Positions 7,429 to 13,699 of a DNA stretch of 18,328 bases are shown in pieces. The DNA comes from MGBC120314 sp051877855 (lineage in GTDB: Bacteria > Bacillota > Clostridia > Lachnospirales > Lachnospiraceae): positions 1-18,328 of the forward strand of contig JBJEJH010000002.1 of NCBI GenBank assembly GCA_051877855.1. The letters run 5' to 3'. The first letter of the stretch is position 1; the number at the start of each line of letters is the position of its first letter. The notes under the pieces were generated by a model that did no database searches, was not told the origin of the DNA, and saw only the letters and a list, made by a program, of their open reading frames with translations. The position numbers and the translations under genes are program-made.

Positions 7429-7494
7429 CTGTTCTTCCTCCGTCTTCTATATAAATTTAATAATGCACCGGTTTAATTTCTCTTCGTACAACAC

Positions 7495-7539
7495 AAAAAG
7501 ACCACCCAGGCACACATATCACATGTTGCCCAGGCGGTC
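7495..7539 (-). terminator. Riboswitch-controlled intrinsic terminator
   Basis: On the minus strand GACCGCCTGGGC (7539-7528) pairs with GCCTGGGTGGTC (7511-7500) in 12 pairs, three of them G-U, topped by ACAT/ATGT (7526-7523 with 7517-7514), followed by TTTTT (7499-7495). The left arm includes CCGCC (7537-7533), which the riboswitch needs for its pseudoknot, so terminator and ligand-bound aptamer exclude each other. It lies 66 bases before purO. Confidence 0.88.
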
Positions 7540-7630
7540 GGCTTTTCTAAAACGCTTCAATATCAATACACTCCCTGTAGGTGAACGCCTACACTATGTC
7601 ACACACATAGTTTCCGCCAGTTGTGTACCC
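7527..7630 (-). ncRNA. ZTP (pfl-motif) riboswitch aptamer
   Basis: This RNA element senses ZMP/ZTP, the signal of low 10-formyl-tetrahydrofolate. Minus strand in order: P1 5' strand TACAC (7627-7623), conserved CTGGCGGAAA (7620-7611), an additional hairpin CTATGT/ACATAG (7610-7594), P2 TGTAGG/CCTACA (7593-7576), GGGAGTGTA (7575-7567, whose GTGTA closes P1), and the 3' subdomain ending CCGCCTGGGCA (7537-7527). GGCGG (7618-7614) pairs perfectly with CCGCC (7537-7533) as the pseudoknot, and GCC/GGC (7542-7540 with 7530-7528) forms P3. All hallmarks of the class recalled from the literature are present. Because CCGCC is also in the terminator, ligand should switch purO and the transformylase on. 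Length and order fit; a covariance-model hit would settle it. Confidence 0.88.
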
Positions 7631-7636
7631 TTTACT

Positions 7637-7665
7637 ATTCTATCGGAATATCGTAAATTTTGCAA
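7637..7665 (-). promoter_or_regulatory. Sigma-A promoter of the purO operon
   Basis: TTGCAA (7665-7660) and TAGAAT (7642-7637) are 17 bases apart. The predicted start near 7630 coincides with the 5' end of the riboswitch, which strongly supports both calls. The promoter lies 20 bases beyond the phosphatase stop; no terminator separates them, so some read-through from upstream is possible. Confidence 0.78.
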
Positions 7666-7684
7666 TGGTTTCTTACACTTTATT

Positions 7685-8233
7685 TTAAAAATGATATTCT
7701 TTCAATTCACAATTTTTCATCTTTGTTGACGCAAATTCCTCATTGGTCATATCATAAAAATACGACTGAATCACCCGATAAATTCCGTTATGAGCCACCA
7801 GAAGATAAATCTTCTCCGGCTCCTTCTTCAGATCATCCAACAGATTGTAAATGCGCTGGCAAAGATGAAGCATGGTCTCACCACCCTCAAAATGGTTGAT
7901 AAAGTTCTGCTTTGCAAGCTTAAACTCCTCCCCGTCCCTCGGCGTGGATTCATACTTACCGAAATTCTGCTCCTTCAGGCGAATTTCCTCCCTGGCCGGG
8001 ATTCCCGTAATCTCAGAAACCTTCAATGCGGTATCCCTTGCCCGCATCAATGGAGAATAAAGAATTTCATCAATGTGAATACTTCCTTCCTGCCTTCGTT
8101 TCTTTAACAGTTCTCCAAGTTCCTGCGCCTGCTGCCTTCCAAGATCCGTCAATGCAATATCCGTTGCTCCGCAAATCTTATTCTCCACATTCCATATGGT
8201 CTGTCCATGTCTTGTATAGTAAATTGTGCCCAT
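7685..8233 (-). CDS. Histidine phosphatase family protein (phosphoglycerate-mutase-like)
   Basis: This cytosolic protein of 182 residues has the full branch-1 histidine phosphatase site: TRHGQT (7-12) with phospho-accepting His9, the SPLMRARDTA segment (60-69) with the conserved Arg, an acidic residue near Glu88, and the second His148 in VAHNG. Substrate cannot be told: the family covers phosphoglycerate mutases, alpha-ribazole phosphatases and general phosphatases. Cobalamin genes are not nearby. The frame extends to an ATG at 8275, but there is no ribosome site there, while GGGAGG (8242-8247) is eight bases upstream of ATG 8233, directly before the family start GTIYYTRHG; I therefore use 8233. 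It follows the small membrane-anchored protein by 49 bases, so it may be the last gene of the DUF3160 cluster. Family certain, role open. Confidence 0.88.
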   Translation of the reverse strand: MGTIYYTRHGQTIWNVENKICGATDIALTDLGRQQAQELGELLKKRRQEGSIHIDEILYSPLMRARDTALKVSEITGIPAREEIRLKEQNFGKYESTPRDGEEFKLAKQNFINHFEGGETMLHLCQRIYNLLDDLKKEPEKIYLLVAHNGIYRVIQSYFYDMTNEEFASTKMKNCELKEYHF

Positions 8234-8241
8234 TCTTACTG

Positions 8242-8247
8242 CCTCCC
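8242..8247 (-). promoter_or_regulatory. Ribosome site that fixes the phosphatase start
   Basis: GGGAGG lies eight bases upstream of ATG 8233. The more distant in-frame ATG at 8275 has no comparable site, so the longer 196-residue reading is unlikely. Confidence 0.8.
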
Positions 8248-8282
8248 GGAATTGTATTGTTATCGATATTATCATATATCAA

Positions 8283-8858
8283 CTATTGAATTCTTTCCAG
8301 TCCCCATTCACCGTATTTCCACACCGTGTCAGTTTTATTGTGGGTAATAATACGAATCCGATTACGATCCAGAAGTTCCCACTGTGCCACCTTCGGTCTA
8401 AGCTGTGAGGATTTCCATACCGGTTTTAACATTCCATCCCCATACTTATAAATAAAAATATGTTGTGTATAATCCCTGGTATCTTCCTCCCACATGGGTT
8501 TATATTTTTCAAAGCTTCCTCTTTTCCAAAGAAGAATCAACAATTCTGACATCGTGTCACCGTCAATATCGGTTACAAGAAAATCACATACTTTCCACTT
8601 TTTATCGCTTTTCCACAACACATCCTCAGGAATGCTTTCACCTTCCTTACCGCTATACACCGTAACACCTCGATTCTTCAAGGTAATCACTTCATTGATA
8701 CCATCTCCATTAAGATCCGGCGTCATTTCTTTCTCATTCCACTGATCTAAGAACCAGCCATCTAAGACCAGGTATGCCATAATTCCTGACAGCATCAGAC
8801 ATACGGATACTGTCAGGAGAATCATTTTTATTTTACGACTTTGAATTCTTTTACCCAT
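8283..8858 (-). CDS. Membrane-anchored protein with two DxNGDG-type loops, unknown function
   Basis: I do not recognise a specific family for this 191-residue protein. A basic head (MGKRIQSRKIK) is followed by one hydrophobic helix (about 10-33), so it is either anchored with its bulk outside or has an uncleaved signal. Outside it carries PDLNGDGINEV (47-57) and TDIDGDTMSEL (96-106), Asp/Gly loops like the calcium-binding repeats of FG-GAP/VCBS propellers, but only two are seen and the protein is too short for a whole propeller. The end is rich in Trp, Lys and Tyr. Its ATG at 8858 lies inside the DUF3160 gene: the two overlap by 31 bases, with GGAG eight bases before the ATG, so translation is probably coupled. 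An ATG at 8825 would avoid the overlap but has no ribosome site. A shared role with the lipoprotein at the cell surface is inferred from the overlap. Confidence 0.75.
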   Translation of the reverse strand: MGKRIQSRKIKMILLTVSVCLMLSGIMAYLVLDGWFLDQWNEKEMTPDLNGDGINEVITLKNRGVTVYSGKEGESIPEDVLWKSDKKWKVCDFLVTDIDGDTMSELLILLWKRGSFEKYKPMWEEDTRDYTQHIFIYKYGDGMLKPVWKSSQLRPKVAQWELLDRNRIRIITHNKTDTVWKYGEWGLERIQ

Positions 8859-11113
8859 TCCGGCTGCTCCACATCCATTTGATACGGATTATCGAAGATG
8901 ATATTCCCTTTCTCATCCTCCGGAAAATCAATTCCCAGTCTCAATCGCCAGTCTTTATCCGTCAGACGATGATCCATCGGTTCTTCAAACTCATAGAAGG
9001 AATAAACTCCACCACAGGAAATACGAAGAGATCCTTCCACATCCACGATAACATAGATCGAGTCAATATTACCCGTTCCGATTTCCAGCACTCTTCCATT
9101 AGGATTCGTTGCAATATCCGTTACAATCGCTGCCGGATGATTCGCCGGACTCAAATATCCGTCCACAGCCTGATCCTTTAATGCTTCATACCAGAAATGC
9201 TCCAGCTGTCCGCCATAGGACTTGATAAAGTCATGTTCTTCCTCGGTAAGATTCTCGCCCTTAAGCTCCTTATTGGAAATCACCACAAGCTTCTCGGCAA
9301 CCTCCTGAACTTTGGACAGGTTGTCCGCATCTTCTGCCGTTAACACGCCATAGTTCTTAAGTCCTTCCCTCGTAATGAGCGCAAGGTTTGCAAGCCTCGC
9401 GTAAACCTCGGTCTCCGGCTCAACATAGCCCCGATAATCCGGTTCATCAACGGCGCCACCGCCCATCTCAGCATATACCTGCTTTGCATACAGCACCGAA
9501 TCATGCTTCAGCTCTGCAAAACTTCCCAAGAATGTATTCAACTGTTTATAGGTCCATGCTTTATTCTGCATGAACTTCGGATAGCCTTCCCCCTTAACTT
9601 CTGTCAGCGGGCGCAACATTCCAATCCAACTGCTATAAAGACTGGAATTCCACACTTCATCCCCGGCATCCGCCACAGTACTCTGTAACTTATGAAGATT
9701 TTCCTCATAACCACCATACTCCATGGCACCCTGCTTTCGAAGAATATCCTCTGCCGCACTGCTTCCGAAAACTGCCGGAATATCCATGGCCGACGGAAGC
9801 ATACGATACTGTCCCATGGAATTTTGAGTTACATTTTGATAAACCAACTGCCCAAATGCAACTGCATCAAAGTTCTCCCGCTGTCCCATGACACGGAATC
9901 CTACAATGGCGCTATCCTTATCCTGAAACTCATATACCGGAATGGAATTAATCGCCGGCGGATCCATCGTCATTAACTTCGCTTTAAAAAGTCCAAAGGT
10001 TTTCTCATCCGATGCGATATTCTTCACATCCGCTGCTCCATAAACCTCATCCAGGGCCGAATAATATTCATAAAAACCCGGATCATCGCTCTCTCCCATA
10101 AAGAAAGAGGTAATATCATAAACCCGGTTCCAATTTTCATATACTGAGGCATTCTCCATTGCCTTCGTGATCAGAACCGCACTCTTCGTTTCTTCCTCAC
10201 TGCTTACACGGAATGTGATTCGTCCAAACCACATCATCGCCTGAAAATACCTGGACAAAGTCTCATTTTCCTCATAATAACCACGAACCTTATATTGTGT
10301 ATAATCCTCCATCAAAGGATCATCACATACATTTTCCCAATTCATCAACGGGGAGTATTCAATACTATTCTGCGCCTGAATCAACGCCAATTCCTCTGCA
10401 ACAAGGTCCTGTACACGGGGATCCACCGGTGTACCTTCATCCAGAAGCTTCAGCGCCACACTGTAATATGCCATATTACGAAGTGCTGCATTCTCCCAGG
10501 ATGTTCCCTTCACTTGCTCATACTGCTTCGCTGTTTCTTCAATCATTCCCTCGCACATACGAATCAGATTATCATAGAAATACTGCTGTTCCAATCCTTT
10601 AAGCAAATGGCTGAAATACAAATGAAAGGTATGTAACATGGAATCTGTCGTGATAAAGTTCGGCGTAAATGAATAGCGATTACCTTCATATAAGCTGAAG
10701 TATTCGCTGTTGTAACCCGGAACCACCACAAATCCATTCATTAATAATTGTTCCTTTGCTTGCGGGTTATACTCAAAAAACATTGAAAAATTTTCTGCAT
10801 TAATGACATTGCTTAGATCCTCCATCACCGGATTCTCTCTTACCTGTGGCTGTTCCACCACTTCATAGTCCATCAGTGTCACATCATCCGCAAAAGAAGT
10901 GCGAACACCACTGACCACTACACGGTCCCCGGAATTGTTCACACTGCCCCCGGAATCGTTGACTTTGTTGTCCGAACCGTTCACACTGCCACCGGATTCG
11001 TTGACGCTGCCACCGGAATCATTTGCACCACCAACGGTGCCATTCTTTGGCGTACAGGCCGCCACGGACAACACAAGTGAAACCGAAAGTACCAAGGATA
11101 ACACTTTCTTCAT
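8828..11113 (-). CDS. DUF3160 surface lipoprotein
   Basis: This 761-residue protein has a lipoprotein signal: basic MKK, a hydrophobic core and lipobox SVAAC with the lipidated Cys20, so it should sit on the outer face of the membrane. Residues 21-75 form a flexible linker of Asn/Ser/Gly/Val with five 7-residue repeats (31-65). The rest (about 95-750) is one large domain resembling DUF3160; the clearest segment is FITTDSMLHTFHLYFSHLL (153-171). No function is known to me for this family. GGGAGG seven bases upstream supports ATG 11113. It begins 38 bases past the serA terminator with no clear promoter of its own, overlaps the next gene by 31 bases, and may be co-transcribed with that gene and the histidine phosphatase. 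The family call is from recall of the TTDS-LH segment and the overall size. Secreted location is the firmest statement. Confidence 0.82.
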   Translation of the reverse strand: MKKVLSLVLSVSLVLSVAACTPKNGTVGGANDSGGSVNESGGSVNGSDNKVNDSGGSVNNSGDRVVVSGVRTSFADDVTLMDYEVVEQPQVRENPVMEDLSNVINAENFSMFFEYNPQAKEQLLMNGFVVVPGYNSEYFSLYEGNRYSFTPNFITTDSMLHTFHLYFSHLLKGLEQQYFYDNLIRMCEGMIEETAKQYEQVKGTSWENAALRNMAYYSVALKLLDEGTPVDPRVQDLVAEELALIQAQNSIEYSPLMNWENVCDDPLMEDYTQYKVRGYYEENETLSRYFQAMMWFGRITFRVSSEEETKSAVLITKAMENASVYENWNRVYDITSFFMGESDDPGFYEYYSALDEVYGAADVKNIASDEKTFGLFKAKLMTMDPPAINSIPVYEFQDKDSAIVGFRVMGQRENFDAVAFGQLVYQNVTQNSMGQYRMLPSAMDIPAVFGSSAAEDILRKQGAMEYGGYEENLHKLQSTVADAGDEVWNSSLYSSWIGMLRPLTEVKGEGYPKFMQNKAWTYKQLNTFLGSFAELKHDSVLYAKQVYAEMGGGAVDEPDYRGYVEPETEVYARLANLALITREGLKNYGVLTAEDADNLSKVQEVAEKLVVISNKELKGENLTEEEHDFIKSYGGQLEHFWYEALKDQAVDGYLSPANHPAAIVTDIATNPNGRVLEIGTGNIDSIYVIVDVEGSLRISCGGVYSFYEFEEPMDHRLTDKDWRLRLGIDFPEDEKGNIIFDNPYQMDVEQPEWVKEFKVVK
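10919..11023 (-). repeat. Five 21-base tandem repeats coding the lipoprotein linker
   Basis: Residues 31-65 of the DUF3160 lipoprotein read NDSGGSV, NESGGSV, NGSDNKV, NDSGGSV, NNSGDRV: five 7-residue units, of which the first, second and fourth are nearly identical. At 21 bases per unit, copy-number change keeps the frame and only alters the length of the tether between the lipid anchor and the folded domain. Confidence 0.85.
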
Positions 11114-11146
11114 AATTAATCCCTCCCTTTATTATTCCCCTGATTC

Positions 11147-11184
11147 AAAAGAACCTCTGTATGATGTTCCACCATACAGAGGCT
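11147..11184 (-). terminator. Intrinsic terminator after serA
   Basis: A perfect 10-bp stem (11154-11163 with 11173-11182), extended by G-U and A-U pairs to 12, has a 9-base loop and is followed on the minus strand by TTCTTTTG. It lies 17 bases past the serA stop and separates the serine genes from the DUF3160 cluster. Confidence 0.8.
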
Positions 11185-11201
11185 ACAATATTATTATTTA
11201 A

Positions 11202-12365
11202 TTACTTAACCACACGGACCTTGATAACGCCATCAAGTGCTGAAATCTTTTCAACAACAGCATCTGTAGCTGCTCCGTCAAGATCAATCAAAGTATAAGC
11301 ATAATCGCCACGGCTCTTATTGGTCATATCAGAGATATTGATACCTGCTTCTCCAAATGCATGTGTAACCTGGCTGATTACTGCCGGAATATTCTTATGA
11401 CAGATGGAAACTCTTCCTGCCTTGTTACAAACACCCATATCACAAGCCGGATAATTTACAGAATTCTTAATATTACCGTTAAGAATATAATCTACGATTT
11501 CCTTCACTGCCATAATCGCACAGTTGTCTTCAGACTCTGCAGTCGAAGCGCCAAGATGTGGAAATGCGATAACATTTGCTGCATTGGCAACCTTAACGGT
11601 TGGGAAATCCGTTACGTACTTCTTAACCTTACCGGACTCCAATGCCTCCAGAAGATCATCTTCATTTACCAAAAGATCTCTTGCATAGTTGAGGATTACT
11701 ACGCCATCCTTCATCATGGAAAGGGATGCTTTGTTGATCATTCCTCTGGTATCATCCAAAAGTGGCACATGAACCGTAATAAAATCAGATACGGCATATA
11801 CATCTGCATTGGACTTAACGATTTCTACTTCGTTTGAAAGATTTAACGCATTCTGTACGGAAAGGAACGGATCACAACCAACAACCTTCATGCCAAGCTT
11901 AACTGCTACATTGGCAACTAAGACACCGATTGCGCCAAGACCGATAACGCCCAGTGTTTTACCCTGAATCTCAGTACCGGCATACTTCGCCTTAGCCTTC
12001 TCCATTGTCTTTCCAATATTCTCATCATCCTTGTTATCCGCAACCCACTGCATAGCACCCTTGATATCTCTTGATGCAAGAAGCATACCTGCTATAACAA
12101 GTTCCTTAACACCATTTGCATTGGCACCCGGTGTATTGAAAACTACAATACCCTTCTGTGCACACTTATCCAGAGGAATGTTATTCACTCCGGCACCTGC
12201 TCTTGCCACTGCAAGAAGCTGATCCGGAAGTTCCAACTCATGCATCGCTGCACTACGTACAAGAACTGCATCTGCCTCTGCGAATTCTCCTGTTGTACCG
12301 AAATTCTCCGGCAACAGACTCATACCTACCTTGGCGATAGGATTTAAACAATTTACCTTAATCAT
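11202..12365 (-). CDS. serA: D-3-phosphoglycerate dehydrogenase
   Basis: This 387-residue cytosolic NAD enzyme makes 3-phosphohydroxypyruvate, the first step of serine synthesis, which SerC then aminates. The Rossmann loop GLGAIG is at 142-147; Arg229 in LNYARD and His270 in FPHLGAST are the expected active-site residues. The Glu usually found in a DVFxxEP segment is not evident: here the stretch is YVTDFPTVKV (250-259), with Asp253 the only acid. A C-terminal ACT-like domain (about 318-387; VSICHKNIPAVISQVTHAFG) suggests serine or amino-acid control. The architecture is the short ACT-carrying form without the intervening domain of the longest enzymes. AAAGGA lies ten bases before ATG 12365. 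It follows serC by 111 bases, which hold a stem-loop without T-run, and is closed by a terminator. Identity is secure; the missing Glu is a family-level oddity worth checking. Confidence 0.95.
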   Translation of the reverse strand: MIKVNCLNPIAKVGMSLLPENFGTTGEFAEADAVLVRSAAMHELELPDQLLAVARAGAGVNNIPLDKCAQKGIVVFNTPGANANGVKELVIAGMLLASRDIKGAMQWVADNKDDENIGKTMEKAKAKYAGTEIQGKTLGVIGLGAIGVLVANVAVKLGMKVVGCDPFLSVQNALNLSNEVEIVKSNADVYAVSDFITVHVPLLDDTRGMINKASLSMMKDGVVILNYARDLLVNEDDLLEALESGKVKKYVTDFPTVKVANAANVIAFPHLGASTAESEDNCAIMAVKEIVDYILNGNIKNSVNYPACDMGVCNKAGRVSICHKNIPAVISQVTHAFGEAGINISDMTNKSRGDYAYTLIDLDGAATDAVVEKISALDGVIKVRVVK

Positions 12366-12402
12366 TTTTATTAAGTCCTTTCTTAGATATTATCCATACC
12401 TA

Positions 12403-12444
12403 AAACAGGATAAAGCCAGAAACTATCAATCGTTTACCCTGTTT
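12403..12444 (-). other. Stem-loop between serC and serA
   Basis: AAACAGGGTAAA (12444-12433) pairs with TTTATCCTGTTT (12414-12403): 12 pairs, one G-U, with an 18-base loop. No T-run follows, so it is not a standard terminator. It may be an RNA-processing or stability element that sets different SerC and SerA levels. Confidence 0.55.
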
Positions 12445-12476
12445 AAGATATTGTTTTTGAAAATAATAAATATAAA

Positions 12477-13559
12477 TTACTTGTTGTTCTTCTCGAATTC
12501 CTTCATGAATTCAACTAACTTTTCAACACCTTCGATTGGCATAGCATTATAAATACTTGCTCTCATACCGCCAACGGTTCTGTGACCCTTAAGGTTTTCG
12601 AAGCCTGCTTCCTTTGCTTCCTTAACGAACTTTGCGTCTAATTCTTCGTTACCGGTTACGAAAGGAACATTCATTAATGAACGGTCTTCCTTACGTACAG
12701 TACCCTTGAATAATTCACTCTGGTCAAGGAAATCATAGAGAATCTTAGCCTTTGCTTCGTTGTGCTTCTTCATAGCTTCAAGTCCGCCCTGCTTCTTCAG
12801 CCACTTAAATACCTTACCACAGATATAGATGCCATAACATGGTGGTGTGTTGTACATTGAACCGTTATCTGCATGAATCTTGTACTTCAACATCGTTGGA
12901 GTTCCCGGTAATGTATCCTCTGTAATAAGATCCTCACGGATGATTGCAATTACAACACCTGCAGGTCCGATATTCTTCTGAACGCCACCGTAAACAACGC
13001 CATACTTGGTAACGTCGATTGGCTCAGATAAGAAACATGAAGATACATCGGATACTAAGATATGACCCTTGGTGTTTGGAAGTGTCTTATACTTGGTACC
13101 ATAAATGGTATTATTCTCACAAATATATACATAGTCCAAATCTTCCGGAATATCAAGATCGGAACAATCCGGAATATAAGAGAATGTCTTATCTGCTGAA
13201 GAAGCAAGTTCTACAGCCTCACCATAAATCTTAGCTTCCTGATATGCCTTCTTTGCCCACTGACCGGTTACAATATATCCGGCCTTCTTGTTCTTCATAA
13301 GGTTCATCGGGATCATAGCAAACTGCTGTGATGCTCCACCCTGTAAGAAAAGCACCTTGTAGTTATCCGGAATATTCATTAACTCTCTTAAATCAGCCTC
13401 AGCTTCATCAACGATTGCCTGATATGCCTTAGAACGATGGCTCATCTCCATAACAGACATTCCTGTTCCCTTGTAGTCAAGCATTTCCTCTGCTGCTTCC
13501 TTTAATACCTCCTCTGGTAATACTGCAGGACCGGCTGAAAAATTATACACTCTTCCCAC
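12477..13559 (-). CDS. serC: Phosphoserine aminotransferase
   Basis: This PLP enzyme of 360 residues converts 3-phosphohydroxypyruvate to phosphoserine with glutamate, the second step of serine synthesis (and may act in pyridoxal phosphate synthesis). It starts with the family signature YNFSAGPAVLPEEVL (5-19); FLQGGASQQFAMIPMN (71-86) binds the cofactor phosphate; Lys195 in GGVQKNIGPAG carries PLP; HRTVGGMRASIYNA (326-339) is the substrate-binding end segment. Length is exactly usual. The start codon is GTG at 13559, set by AGGAGG nine bases upstream. It leads serC-serA, with its own promoter 88 bases upstream and a palindrome in the leader. Phosphoserine phosphatase (SerB) is not seen in the window; the neighbouring histidine phosphatase is not adjacent enough to propose as a replacement. 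Very secure. Confidence 0.97.
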   Translation of the reverse strand: MGRVYNFSAGPAVLPEEVLKEAAEEMLDYKGTGMSVMEMSHRSKAYQAIVDEAEADLRELMNIPDNYKVLFLQGGASQQFAMIPMNLMKNKKAGYIVTGQWAKKAYQEAKIYGEAVELASSADKTFSYIPDCSDLDIPEDLDYVYICENNTIYGTKYKTLPNTKGHILVSDVSSCFLSEPIDVTKYGVVYGGVQKNIGPAGVVIAIIREDLITEDTLPGTPTMLKYKIHADNGSMYNTPPCYGIYICGKVFKWLKKQGGLEAMKKHNEAKAKILYDFLDQSELFKGTVRKEDRSLMNVPFVTGNEELDAKFVKEAKEAGFENLKGHRTVGGMRASIYNAMPIEGVEKLVEFMKEFEKNNK

Positions 13560-13602
13560 TTTTTTAATCCTCCTGGTTATGTAATTAATAATATTGTGTT
13601 AA

Positions 13603-13623
13603 ATGATATCACTTGGATATCAT
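13603..13623. promoter_or_regulatory. Perfect palindrome in the serC leader
   Basis: ATGATATC and GATATCAT are separated by five bases, an 8-bp perfect inverted repeat about 20 bases downstream of the predicted serC transcription start. It could be a repressor site or an RNA hairpin. It carries no T-run. Confidence 0.45.
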
Positions 13624-13646
13624 ATTAAACCATCACATTAAACTTG

Positions 13647-13675
13647 ATTTTATAACTATATAAATCAATAGTCAA
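13647..13675 (-). promoter_or_regulatory. Sigma-A promoter of serC-serA
   Basis: TTGACT (13675-13670) and TAAAAT (13652-13647) are 17 bases apart in the 140-base gap after ilvB. The predicted start near 13640 leaves a leader of about 80 bases. No terminator is seen between ilvB and this promoter, so serC-serA may also receive read-through from the leuB operon. Confidence 0.68.
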
Positions 13676-13699
13676 TAAAATAAATTCTGTTCCGACTGC

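Noticed and set aside
13560..13699. T-box or terminator between ilvB and serC.
   Set aside because: No T-box specifier or TGGNACC-like element and no T-run; the only structure is the short palindrome reported separately.
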